DNA from: Dillenia suffruticosa
Taxonomy: Eukaryota > Streptophyta > Magnoliopsida > Dilleniales > Dilleniaceae
Assembly: GCA_033439265.1 (NCBI GenBank)
Contig: JAVTVX010000035.1
Span: 20,424,001-20,488,000, forward strand
Reading direction: 5' to 3'
Length of the DNA: 64,000 nt
Shown: in pieces, positions 35,275-47,500 of the stretch
How positions within the stretch are numbered: the stretch's first letter is position 1
Layout: each line of letters starts with the position of its first letter
Program-made: the position numbers and the translations under genes
The notes under the pieces: model-generated
Database searches by the model: none
Told to the model about the DNA's origin: nothing
Seen by the model: only the letters and a program-made list of their open reading frames with translations

Positions 35275-38200
35275 GTTTTTGTACAGTTAATTTTAACTCT
35301 GATTATGCTTATCTGCTTGTTTTGTTATATTACAAGGAATGACATTAATTGCATTAGTTCTTTTTGCTAGAGGTCCATGGGATGCTCTATCTCCAATTCT
35401 AGAAAATAATGCCATTGCTGTTAATGATCAGGTATGCAGTCTTTTGTTATTCTCTCATGCTTCTTTTCATATGAATTCGACTCTGCATGTTCATGATTGC
35501 ATGTTCATGATTGCTACGTACTAGTGTATGTTTCACTGTTGAAACCAGTTGCTTGGATTTTCTTTTGCTCTGGTTGGTTGCTGTATGATCATTTAATTAG
35601 ATTGATGCCATGTGAATCAATCTCATGGGCATCTTCAATGCTTGAAAACTGCCACTTAGCTTCATCTTCTCTGACAATATTGGGACTAATACTTATGATC
35701 GCAGTCTACAAATGTTTGCATCTATCTTGTCATCTAAGCCTACTTGTGCCTATCACGTGATAACCATACTGAATAGCTTAGTTCCACGCTGATGAGGTTC
35801 CTCTGCTCTGCAACAGGATGGATCCATTTTTACAGCCACCGGTGATTCTTGTGCATATTGCTGGGATGTGATACGTACATCAATAAGGTGGATTTATCAG
35901 GGATGTTGATGTTTTTTGTGAAAGTTCTATCTGAATGTGACTATTTTTATTTTTATTTTTTTAATGAAATCTTTATATTTCTTAAGTACTATGATGTTTA
36001 CCTGACTTTTTGATAAGATTTTCAGGAGAAAAGTCAAATCAAAATGACTTTTAAACAAAATGACTCTTAAAGGACACACGGACTATCTGCATTGCATTGT
36101 TACACGTAGCTCCAGCAATTATTTCTATCTTGTCATTTTATGAGACCTTTCTAGTTCATGATATATCTGTTATTCAACAGTATAATGATGCGTTATCTGT
36201 GGTAATGGTGGTACAGAAAATGTTGCTCTGAAGTTAAGTTGTCCTTTTGTCCATGTCCCATGTATCTTCTTTTCACTTGCTACTCTGAGTAAACTCAAGA
36301 AATCAGATTCAAGCAAAATTAAATATACAATAGCTGTTATGTTTCTAATTCTTGAGTGCTTTAATTCGGATCTGTACAGATTGTAGAATTGGAAATTCTT
36401 GTGCCAAATGAAAGATTAAACTCAAAAGACTTATATTGTTGTGTCAGCTGCATTGCTCTTGATTCAAGTGAAAGCTGGATGGTAAGTTTTCTCATGCCAA
36501 AGATTTTTGGCATCGGCACTGTTATACATGGCGGTGCATCACCATAAATTATGCTAGCCATTGCAGGTGGGAGACAGAGATGATGGAACTAAACTTAGGA
36601 CATTTAGTTTTTAGTGCCATAGAAAGTCTACTTCATGTTTAGGAGTCCCTTCATGTAGTTACATTACCCAATTTCATATAACCTTTGTTTAATTAGCTGT
36701 GTGGGCATATTGCTCGTGGACAAGAAGTAGTCAACAAATTTCAGGTTGTTTGAAAGTTATAAGCAGCAGATAATTTGATGATCCTGTAGTCATAAACTAT
36801 ATAGCCGTACTTGTGCATCAATAATTATCCAAGTTACTGTGCTTACTCGTGCTCTTATCCAAGATCTTCTATTTGAAGATAACCAAGTAAGTTGCTTGGT
36901 TCCCTTAAGTACCTAAAGGGTCATAGTTGAATTTTACTTAAATGTGATTGGGGTTGTCTTTTCTTGGTGTTCCTTTTGCTTGTTACATGCTTGATGTTGA
37001 GACAAAGCTGATGCTTTTGTTGGCTTCTCCTCCTATTACACTTCATCTGCAACTTCTATTGCAGCAATGATGCTTGATGTTAAGGTCCCTTGGTTGTGGA
37101 GTCACATCAGTTATTTGTTACAAATGTCTTGTGTTGTTTGTTATTTGTTACAAGTGTCTTGTCTTGTTTATAATTTGGTTCTTCAGAGAGGATAACAAAT
37201 TTCAGTATTCTAATAAACCCATTTGAACCCTATATAATTCCAGCCATTTCAGAAATGGCAGTCTTCTAATAAACTTATTTGAACCCTCATGTTTGGAGTT
37301 CTTAAACTGCCCCTTTTCTCTCGCTATTGGTCAACTATTTTTTCCCCCTTCCTCTCTAATACTTGTTGCATCTCTCATTTTTAGATTTTTAACAGTTGGA
37401 GCTGAACCGCTGAACCTCTACTCACACGCATTGATATCAATGGGGGAGTTGTGTCACAGATCCGATTTGCTCCCCTGTCAGCATTTTCTGTCTCTTTGCA
37501 TCCTTCTGGGGTATGTCATGAATTTTGACCATTCTTTTACATTCTCTGCGAAGCCTCATCTCTTCTTCTATATTGCTGCATGACTGCTTTAATCTAAATC
37601 GTCCACATATAATCTTGTTCGTGTTCTTTGTTCCTATTAATGAGTTGGTATCTTGGTCATTTGGTTCTGAGCACTAGCAAAATATTGGACATTAATTCTT
37701 GTTGGTGGCTTTACTTATTGCTCATATCCCACTGGTTTCCTTTAGGTTGTAGCTGTTGCAGGTTATGGAGGTCTAGTAGATGTTATCTCGCAGTATGGAA
37801 GCCACTTATGCGCATTTCGATGCTAGTGCTTATGAACAGCATTTAGATTAGAAATGCACTAAACGTGTTTGTAACTTACAAAACCCTTGTTGATCAGGAT
37901 GCCCCACCCCTATTTGGGTTAGGTTTATATTACAAAAAATAAATGAATAAATTATTTATCAACATTTTAAATTGTATGTCAATTAATAAATAACATTCTA
38001 AATTTTGATTTACTTTTTTTAAGATAATTTTAAATTTGTAAAACATAAGGGTTGTCCTCTGTCAATTGCTTTGGGTGTTTCAAGGGGGGGCCTCTCAAGA
38101 CATTCTGCGTCTGAATATGAAGAAATGAAAAAACCAGTGCAATTGTCAGGCTTACAGGGGCCCTACCACAGGCATGGCAAAGCAATTTTCAAATTGAGAG

Positions 38201-38724
38201 CTTTCATTCAATGTTTAACAAAACTAAAAACGTCAGTTCAAGCGAAGATTTCTTCTATGATTGAGACAGTAAACCGCAAAGAATCTCTCTCTCTCTCTCT
38301 CTCTCTGAGAAATTCTATGTATCATCCCTCGAGCCAAAATTGGAAGAATATTTTCAACATAAACTATAAGTCCTCTGCATTGTCATGTTACTATTTTTGG
38401 AAAACAATGGTTATTATTTATATTAAATCCAGTGTTGTAAATGTGTAAAAATCATGAAACGCTTTGGTGTACCTAATTTATTAAAACTTTATTATAATAA
38501 GAACTAAGAAAATTTGTTTTATTTCTATTTTATATTAGGATATTTTTTTATTATAAGAAATTTTAGACCAGCATATAAATTAAAAAATATTATTTAAAAT
38601 TGACTAGAAATTAATTAAATAAAAGAAGCAAATAACGGTGTTTTTTTTTTTTTTTTTTTACCATTAGTATCTGAGATTTGTCCGATTAATTCGATTCAAA
38701 TACTGTGGAGTTTAGTTAAAGGTT

Positions 38725-38815
38725 GGCTTTTCTTAATTCTTTTTCGTCATTTTCAGGATTTGAACTTGAAACTTCTGATTAAGAGATAAAATGCCTAATT
38801 ACTCAACCCAAAAGA
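38725..38815 (-). repeat. tRNA-like (SINE-type) segment
   Basis: On the minus strand, TTGGGTTGAGTAATTAGGCA (A-box-like) is followed by AAGTTCAAATCCTGAAAATG (B-box-like) at about the right spacing. No full tRNA fold is evident. The borders are uncertain. Confidence 0.4.
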
Positions 38816-38934
38816 AATTGACAGATAATGGTGTTCTTGTGTTAATTATGAGTAAAAGGTTAGGGGTGAAAATGATAGAAGGGTAATATGGTATGAACAT
38901 TAACACTTGATAATATTTATTTTTTATAATTTAA

Positions 38935-39970
38935 ATATTATTTTCTCTCTTTTCAAATTAAACTTATATAAATTCTCCCTCTCTATAAAAATAAATATAT
39001 TATTTTTTCCCTCTAAAAAAAACTCATTTTATTTCATATTATCTCTCTAAGCACATTGTTTTTATTTTTTCTCTTAAAAAATGACATTTATTTTTTTCTT
39101 TAGAGTTAATCAAATTAATTTTTTCTCTCTAAAGAACTAAATTATTTTAATCTCTTTAAACATATTAGTTATTAGTTTTCTCTTTTAAAAAAATTAAATT
39201 AAAATTCTCTCTCTATAAAACTAAACACTTTAATTTTCACTATCACAAAATCAATTTAACTCAAATTTTCTCTCTCAAAAGGTATTTATTTTGTATTTTT
39301 AAAATAAAATTTCCTTCTCTAACCTAAGCATATCAATTCTCTCTCTAGAAAAATTAATTTTTTAACTTTTATTTCTATAAACATATAGAAGTAAAATTTT
39401 TATCTCTAAAATTAAACACATTAAATTTCTCGCTAAAAAATCATTTTGATTCATATTTTCTCCTTCTAAATATATCAATTTTAAGTTTTCTATCTCCAAG
39501 AAACCAACTTTAATTTTTATTTTCTAAAATCAATTTTATTTATATTTTTTTCTCTTTAAACACATTGATTTTATGATTTCTATCTCTATAAAAAACCAAA
39601 TTTAATTTGATTTTATTTATATTTTCTCTTGAAAGAATTAATTTGATTCACATTTTTCCTCTTTAAAACCAAACATATCAATTTTTTCTCTCTTGAAAAA
39701 ATTAATTTAATTCATATTTTTCCTCTCTAAATATATTGTTTTTGAATTTTCTCTCTCCAAAATATCAAAATTAACTTTTCTTTCTCAAAAAATTGAAATT
39801 TAATCTCTCTAAATACATTGATATTAATTTTTTTCTCTCTAAAAAATATAAATATAATTTTTCTCTCTTAAAAATCAATTTAATTCAATTTTTATCTAAA
39901 TACATTAGTTTTAATTTTTTTTTTTTTACAAAAACATATGAATTTAGTTTTTTACTCTCTGAAATAAGAC
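38935..39970. repeat. Degenerate pyrimidine-rich repeat block
   Basis: TTTTCTCTCTAAA-type words recur every few tens of bases, separated by AATTAATTTAATTCATATTT-like spacers, over about 1 kb. The periodicity is irregular, so this looks like an old, decayed satellite or the core of an unidentified element, not a clean tandem array. Confidence 0.55.
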
Positions 39971-40267
39971 ATATTACTTTAATATATTAATTTATTTAAA
40001 AGGGTAATATTTTTAACCCTTTGAAAAATGATTACATCATTACCCGATTTTGTATCAAATACTGAAAAAATGGATAAACATAACTCAAACCCTTTATCGT
40101 ATACCAAATCCTATCATAGGGTAATGCGAGTTTAGGGGAGCTTATGATTTTTAACCTGTCTTCGAATCATTGTGAGCAAAGTTTTACAATTATATGTTTT
40201 AATTAGTCAATAAGTTAATAATTTTTTTTTTTGAAATAAAATTTAAATTAATGATGAGATAAATAAA

Positions 40268-40350
40268 GATGTCAAATGACAATGAATTTCAACTCAAGTG
40301 GCACCGATTCCTCTCTCTCTTGTAGTAGATTTGAGTTCGACTCTCACTAT
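40268..40350 (+). repeat. SINE-like element, copy 1
   Basis: An A-box-like AACTCAAGTGG is followed by a B-box GAGTTCGACTC, then CTCACTATGAAT and an A-rich tail. The body shares CCTCTCTC, TCTCACTAT and the A-tail position with the segment at 46555-46645, suggesting one family. Confidence 0.5.
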
Positions 40351-40599
40351 GAATAAAAAATAAAAAAATAAAAAATTGTCAAATGGGCTAATTGGACCCA
40401 GACCCAAAACCAAGCCCAAGTTTATGACTCCCGCACAAGCAGATTTCTTCCGCTTATTTATTTATTTATGATTTATTTACAAGTTTAAAACAAAATAAGA
40501 AAGTCATATTCGAGATTATAGTAACAGTTTAAGGGCAAAATAGGAAATAGAAAATCCGAACCCTTCAAATCGTTGCAATCTCACCTCTGCCGCTTCCAC

Positions 40600-40606
40600 T
40601 ATAAAA
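40600..40606 (+). promoter_or_regulatory. TATA box of eIF4A
   Basis: TATAAAA followed by a GC-containing stretch and then a CT-rich leader about 30 bases downstream. This is the expected layout for a strongly expressed plant gene. It predicts a transcription start near 40630. Confidence 0.7.
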
Positions 40607-40648
40607 GCCGCTCTCTAACATTCGCGGCGGTGATCCGAGGAGTTTGGG

Positions 40649-40657
40649 AAACCCTAA
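40649..40657 (+). promoter_or_regulatory. Telo-box of eIF4A
   Basis: A perfect AAACCCTAA lies 43 bases after the TATA box, within the predicted 5' leader. Telo-boxes are a known hallmark of plant ribosomal-protein and translation-factor genes. Confidence 0.65.
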
Positions 40658-40747
40658 ACTCCTTTTTCTCTCTCTGCTCGCTCTCTCTGTCTCTACGTCT
40701 CTCCGTCTCTCTCGTCAACATCTCTCTCTCTTATCGTGAACAATCAG

Positions 40748-42062
40748 GTATCTCCCTCTCTCCGTCTCTTCACTCTAAAACTGGTTGATTTATGCTTAAT
40801 CTTTACCGATCTGTTCTTTTGCTTTCAATTTGTTTTCTTTTAATATTCAATCTGTCTGTTTGTGATTAATGTGGCTTTCTAGGGTTTTATTTTTTATTTT
40901 ATTCATTTTTTAATCTGTACATTGTGTTGTTATTATGACTCTACGGCCCTGGGGGGAGCTTAACCTGCCCTTTATGTTGGTAATATCTTTAACTAATGTG
41001 AAAAGTTTTTTGTGGAAATTATAGGGTTTGGCATGTAGAAATCAAAATTTTCTCCTGACTAGAATTATCTCTGTGTTAATAATGTTTTACATTGAAAACT
41101 CCATCTATTGAGTCTAACCTTAATTTTCACAATTGGGTCTTATGTTTTCATTCAAAAGTCGAAGTCTTTTTGTAGAGTATGGTTTCTGCGTTAGATATTA
41201 TGTGGAACCGTTATATGTTTTGGAGATAGATTCAGCATTTGGGATTCTTTTCTGTTACATTATACAGGGATTTTGTTGTTGTTGTGTCTGTTATTTTTCA
41301 TTTTTAATTTGAAAGATTTTTTTTTTTTTTATCGTGTATGGTTAAGAATCAGATGCATGGTTATCAATTACTTGACTTGCATAGATGTGTATCATGAAAA
41401 GGAACGATTGCATTGTATCTATGTAGCAGACAGCAACAGGAAAAACGTGTGCATTGTTTTGATAGCTAAGTTGCACCTACATTTGCAACCGACAGATGTG
41501 TCTAGGTTATGTCTGAATCAGGCATGGTACCCTATAACATTTTGTAATTTATAATCATGTTTATTTTTTATTTTTTATTTTTCCAAGCCATTTGTGTCAT
41601 CTTGTTGCTTCCTTGTCCTGTGTCCATGCTTCATAAATTGAACGTTGCAAAGTGATAACAAGGACATGCTTATTTATTTATTTTTTGAAGAGTCTTTGCA
41701 ACATTGGATTGTAAAGTTTGAGAATTTAGTTGGTATTTTGATTTTAATTGATTAAAGGTCATCGAATTGATTATGTGGTATATACTTTTGGAGTCCATTG
41801 TCATGTAGAATTTTTTACTGTTTAAAGGCTTGTGTTTATTTTTATTTTTTATTTTTTATTTTGGAGAAGCAATATAATTGTTTGTTTAAGAATCATACCC
41901 TTTGGCTTTTAATGATTTCATTTGCATGGTTGTGGGCCATGCAAAGAAAATACGCATTGTGTAGTTTGAGGATACGGTTGGTAATTTCAATTTAATTGGA
42001 CCTGACACTGTTACTGAATTGTTCATTATTTATAATTGGTTTTTTTGCTATTTTCTTGGCAG
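40748..42062 (+). other. 5'UTR (leader) intron of eIF4A
   Basis: The donor CAATCAG/GTATCT and the acceptor TTGGCAG/TCATGG sit two bases before the start codon. Leader introns of this kind are common in highly expressed plant genes and often raise expression. Confidence 0.8.
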
Positions 42063-42064
42063 TC

Positions 42065-44571
42065 ATGGCTGGCGTTGCACCTGAAGGATCACAATTTGAT
42101 GCTCGTCAATTTGATGCTAAGATGAATGATGTGTAAGCTTTAGTCCCTTCAGCAGACTGCTCATTATCAGATGCTGTTTGGTGGTGAAATTTGTTATTCT
42201 ATGCATTCCTGTGTTGATGATACTTTTCTTAGAGATAGCTTGTAGTCTTGGATTGCTTTCCCTTGCTAAATGCATATTTTGATTAATTGTTGGGTTGAAT
42301 TGATTTTAACAGGCTTTCTGATGGACAAGATCATATTACAACTTATGATGAGGTTCATGATAGCTTTGATGTTATGGGTTTGTCAGAAAACCTACTGAGG
42401 GGGATTTATGCATATGGTATATCTAAACTTCATTCAGTAATACTTGTTTGCTGATCTTTTTTGTTGGATAAAGCTTTCCATTTTATTTGATATTGGTTTA
42501 TGATATTCCTTCAGCACAAAATTTGTGTATGCATGGTACTTGGTAGACAGGTGCACCCACCTGAGTACTGGATTTGTGTGGACCATGATAATCTTAATTG
42601 CCATGCACTTGCTTGTTTCTTTTTTGTTTAATTTAATTTTTTGGCTCTGTAAATGTGAAATGAATGCTGATTATCTAATAATTCCTTCGCAGGTTTTGAG
42701 AAACCTTCAGCAATTCAGCAAAGGGGAATCGTCCCCTTTATCAAGGGTTTTGATGTCATTCAACAGGCACAGTCTGGGACAGGAAAGACCGCAACTTTCT
42801 GCTCTGGTATCTTACAGCTGCTTGATTATGGTTTGGTAGAATGCCAAGCTCTGGTTCTTGCACCAACACGAGAGCTTGCACAGCAGATTGAGAAAGTTAT
42901 GCGTGCACTTGGTGACTATCTTGGGGTAAAGGTGCATGCCTGCGTTGGTGGAACCAGTGTTCGTGAGGATCAACGCATCCTCGCAAGTGGAGTTCATGTC
43001 GTTGTGGGCACTCCTGGTCGGGTCTTTGACATGCTGCGCAGACAGTCACTTCGTGCTGACTACATTAAGATGTTTGTATTAGATGAAGCTGATGAAATGC
43101 TTTCACGAGGTTTTAAGGACCAGGTGCCAATCTGCTCCTTTATTATAATGAAGTGATTGTATACATATGCCTTTTTTGTTGATGCAGTATCTACTGGTCT
43201 TGAGTATATTTTTAAAAATAATTAATTTTTTTGTCCTATATTAGAAACTTCTCCTGGCCTCCCTATTTATTTTTTTAGGGCAGTAACTGTTGATGTTCTT
43301 GGGGATTTATGGAACTATAATGCATTTTCAAGACGGTTGATTAACAACCCCGATGAGCATGTCAATTGGACAGAAAACCTTCTAGTCTCTAGCACCCATG
43401 CATATTTTTTAAGGCCTCCTTCCAGCAGGACTTTATTCTTTCAGATTTGTTGCTTGTACACAATTTTTAATCATTATGGTGGCTGTCATTACATTTCTTG
43501 TCATGCCTGTGTATTTGTTCCAATCAACCTTCCAGGAATCACAGGAAGCTTTTTTATTTTTTTGTTCATTTTTTCCCCTTGCTTATGTACCTTTCTGATA
43601 TCAATAAGGACTTAAGTTGAATGGTGTCACATTAGTGATACTTTTGTCCTTGTTGGTCGCATGGTCTGAGACTAATGTTTTGGCAAATATTGATGCAGCT
43701 TTGCTGAGATTTTTGCAGTTCTTTTTAGTTTTTTCTACTAGGCTTGCTTCTAGAACAAATTCTTATTAGAGCTAATGTAAATGTTTTAACATAATGAATG
43801 AAACTTGATCTCAATTATTAATGATTTGCCTTATGTTATAGTTTTGTGATTTTCACGTCATCTTCGGATTGCTTTTATAATGTCTTAAGAAAATTCTCCT
43901 GTTGCTCATTTTTGTGTGTGAATTTCTTGTGCCAGATCTATGATATTTTTCAGCTTCTTCCATCAAAAGTTCAGATTGGTGTGTTTTCTGCAACAATGCC
44001 ACCTGAAGCACTTGAGATCACTAGAAAGTTCATGAACAAGCCTATGAGGATTCTGGTGAAGCGGGATGAACTCACCTTGGAGGGTATCAAACAGTTCTAT
44101 GTCAATGTTGAGAAGGAGGAATGGAAACTTGAAACACTATGTGATTTGTATGAGACATTGGCCATCACCCAAAGTGTCATCTTTGTGAACACCCGACGCA
44201 AGGTTGACTGGCTCACTGACAAGATGAGAAGTCGAGACCACACAGTCTCAGCCACGCATGGGGATATGGACCAGAACACTAGAGACATCATTATGCGTGA
44301 ATTTCGTTCCGGATCCTCACGTGTTCTCATCACCACTGATCTTTTGGCTCGTGGCATTGATGTTCAACAAGTCTCATTGGTCATAAATTATGATCTCCCA
44401 ATTCAGCCGGAGAACTACCTTCATCGTATTGGTCGTAGTGGAAGGTTTGGGAGGAAGGGTGTTGCCATCAATTTTGTTAGTAGAGATGACGAGAGAATGC
44501 TGTTTGACATCCAGAAGTTTTACAACGTGGTTATTGAGGAGCTGCCATCAAATGTTGCCGATCTCCTCTAA
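42065..44571 (+). CDS. EIF4A: Eukaryotic initiation factor 4A, DEAD-box RNA helicase (4 coding exons, 412 aa)
   Basis: ATP-dependent RNA helicase of the cytoplasmic eIF4F complex that unwinds mRNA leaders for ribosome loading. Coding exons: 42065-42132, 42313-42416, 42693-43123, 43936-44571, total 1239 nt. A non-coding first exon ends at 40747 and is joined to 42063 across a 1.3 kb 5'UTR intron. Motifs: the Q-motif region [11 protein letters not shown], Walker A AQSGTGKT (83-90), [17 protein letters not shown] (188-191), SAT in [12 protein letters not shown], and motif [15 protein letters not shown] (from about 364). It ends SNVADLL. Length equals the usual 412-413 aa. No damage is seen. Expression is expected to be high and broad from the TATA box, telo-box and leader intron. 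Confidence 0.97.
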
Positions 44572-47500
44572 ATTTGATTGTTGTCTTCCGATTCTCAGTT
44601 AAGAAAGGTAAGCGAGACATCTAGATGAGTACTATTTATGTTCACATTCAATTTCCATTAGGTCTTAGTTTTATTTTATTTTGGATTTGACTGGGGAGCA
44701 ATGTGGGTACTGCACATTTGCAATGCTTGATCCACCATTTTGCTGGCCGTGGTGGATAATTTGTTGCAATTTTTTCTTGCAAGTTTGCTTTGTGCTCAAC
44801 TAAGCCCTAACTATTTTGTGCAATGTAATTTCTTTGTTCTATTATTTCAGTTTTTCTTTTATTTGCTTCGCTCGTGGATCATATTCTTGTGTTCTGCGAA
44901 CATCCCATCCAACATGAGAGCAATTTAGCAGTTTGTCATAGTAACACCGTGACTCATTAGGGCTAGAAATTTGGGTAATTCTAGATAGAGCAGTAGCAAC
45001 AACAACATTAGCAAAAAAAAAAATTAAGCCTTAATCCTAATTCTAGATAGAGCAAATAAATTATTTGAGAAAATTGAGATCAGTCTTGATTTAATAAATT
45101 ATTTAGTACTAAAATTATTACTGTAATGGTAATCAAATATTTTCTATAGAAAAATTTTAATTGTCAGTTATGAAATTTTCTTTTTTTTATAGAAGCTTAT
45201 TTTAATTTAAAATTATTATAAAAAATAAAATAAAAATAAATTAAGAGACGAAGAAGTTTAACCCTCTTTGGGCTCTTTCATCTTGTTCGTTCCAGGAATA
45301 CAAGTTTGCCAACATTCAGGTGGAGATGTTTGTCAACATTCTATTTTAACATAAGAACTTGCATTTATATTTTTTTAACAGTGTTTGATTCTCTTCTAAT
45401 TTTGGTAAATCGTGTTGCCCTGATGTATCTTTTTATTACAAGAGGATGCAAAGTTTGTAATAATATAATTCTCCATTTCTTTCATGTTCTTTTAAGGAAT
45501 TAACTCACTGATGATCTCTTTATAAAAGGTGTGGCCTTTGCCGAGGGTTTAAGAAAGCAGAGCTTTTGAGGTCTAAATTTAATTCCACCCAAACCCCCCC
45601 CCCCCCCCGCGGTGTCACCCCAAATCAATGGCTTTATATGGTCATATCGTTGTTCTAAGGTACCATTGGATCACACGGTCAGACTAGGAAATTGGACAAT
45701 GTTGGGGGAACATGAACTAGCGAACATCTGCAACTACGTAATAAGTTTTTATCTTTTCTCTCGGTTTTGCCCGATCTGACAGTGACTTTAGAGAGAGATA
45801 GGCCCACTCCCCCAGCCCTCTCGGAATCACAATTCACGCCTGTAGAGAGAGAGAGATAGAGAGAGGTTCTTAAGGTATAAACCTAAGATGCTATTTTCTG
45901 GGTTGACTTATTCGTGAGATGTGTTTATAATTGGCTTCCATTGCCTTAACCCCATCTGCAATGTCTTTCCATTTGCGACACGCTTTTCCTTCTTGGTTAA
46001 GCTTTTGTAAGCAATGTCGACAAAAAAATTAAAAAAATAAATAAAAAATTAGAATATATATAATGTGTACCAAGAAAAGATGATAGCTCAGGAATGACAT
46101 AAATTAAAGATTTGTACATTTGTACCTGTATTCGAAGATTCCTTTTTCTGGGGGAACAAAGCAGGCCCTACCTAAAGTCTCACACCCAAAATCATTATAT
46201 AGCCAATCTCACATGCATTGACATGACTTCAAACCGAAAGTCTCAAAACTTCTGTTACTCGAACAAACCTTTATCGCTGCAGATTCTATGAAGTTGCTCC
46301 ATATTTCGGTCAAAACATTTACTCTTGCTTTGCTTATGGCCGACTTTTAGGCACACGTGTGTGTGGGTGACCTTTTTTTCCCAAGCCCAGATGTCTTTGA
46401 GCCATTTTTTCATAAATTTCAATGGGGATGTAAATTAATAAAAGTAGTTTAAATTAAACTTATTAAAAATTCATCAAATTTTGATTTATAGTATTAAATA
46501 ACTTAAATTTTATTATAAAAAATAAGTAATTCTAATCTAATAGAAAAAGAGAAGAAAGAGCTAATGAGTTATAGCTCATCTGGCCATCGTCCCTCTCCTC
46601 TTTTAAAATGTCTCGAATTCAAATCTCACTATTTATCCAAAAAAACAAGAAAGATATTAAAAGAGTATGAATAATTATTGCTTCCTTGATATACCCACAT
46701 ATATATATATATATAGTCTCCAAACTAATTAATAATATATTAACAAACACTTTTTAATTTCTCAAAGGTCATTTATAAATTTTTCAAAAGTCTTAGAAAT
46801 CGGGAAAATAAATGGTTTCTTAAGAAGTGAATGGATTCAAAAGGTAATCCTTAGAAGGTGAATGAATTCATGAAAAACGTAGAACTTTTTAGGAAATGAA
46901 TGGACATTCATAACATTTCATAACAAATTTGTACTTCTTTCCGGTCGGTAATCGTCAACAAATTATAATTTGGTAAATCCCACTTAGAATTATGATCTTT
47001 TTTTTATTTTTTTATTTAATCTCGTTTTACGGTGTGATTTAACTATGAATATTATAATTTCCATAACAAAAAAGAAAATGTTAAATTCGATCCTATATTT
47101 CTATTAAATAATTTGATTTTAGCATAAATTGATCAACTTCTCTCGATTTAGATTATTTGAGTCTAACTCAAATTAAATTTTCAAAAAATTATTTGATTAT
47201 ATCGTATACAATAAATAAGTTGGATTTAAACTCGATTCATATAGTAAAAATGTTAATAGTTCTACTCATTTTAAATTCAAATAACTAATAATTCTTTGAA
47301 AAAATTTTCCAAATTAAATCGAGGAATCATAGTTACCCATGACTACATAATCTTGCTATTAAGAGGCAATAATAATAATAATAATAGCCCACAAGGTAAG
47401 GGTATGTGTAAGGTTGTTTGTATTGGTTTTAAGTATAGAATTGAATTAAATCAAATTTAATGAGTCCTACAAAATTAAGACCGAACCAAATCAATGTGAT

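Larger units (their letters stand above)
26268..37826 (+). pseudogene. THO6: THO6/DWA1-like WD40 protein gene, disrupted; hosts a copia insertion
   Basis: Homologues are WD40 proteins of the THO/TREX mRNA-export complex, and in Arabidopsis also a CUL4-DDB1 substrate receptor in ABA signalling. Recognisable exons: 26268-26468 (WDEEEYRNSILYDRESETRT), 26588-26665, 27122-27191, 27384-27429, 35371-35431 (GPWDALSPILENNAIAV), 35817-35870 (GDSCAYCWDV), 36026 to about 36120, 36380-36481 (ALDSSESWM), up to 36886, 37385-37510, 37746-37826 (VAVAGYGGLVDVISQYGSHL, then stop). Lesions: a frame change and lost codons in exon 2 between VAEPD and HDGPACDAMFYG; one base short in exon 3 at DGRIQ/WKEI; a lost donor after WDV (ATACGT); a 16-bp duplication in the next exon that leads to a stop; two frame changes in 37385-37510. 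Intron 4 is about 7.9 kb because of the retroelement. A working copy presumably exists elsewhere (inference). Confidence 0.82.
37827..40599. other. Intergenic with microsatellite, SINE-like copies and a pyrimidine-rich low-complexity block
   Basis: Holds a (CT)n run at about 38285-38308, SINE-like pieces near 38725-38815 and 40268-40345, and the degenerate CTCTCTAAA-rich block 38935-39970. The end is the eIF4A promoter. I see no gene. The stretch 38040-38450 has more balanced composition, but nothing recognisable is encoded. Confidence 0.5.

Noticed and set aside
43846..43935. Upstream extension of the last eIF4A exon as an independent open frame
   Set aside because: The added residues come from intron sequence before the clear acceptor at 43935. 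The exon joined to the previous one gives the canonical eIF4A sequence.
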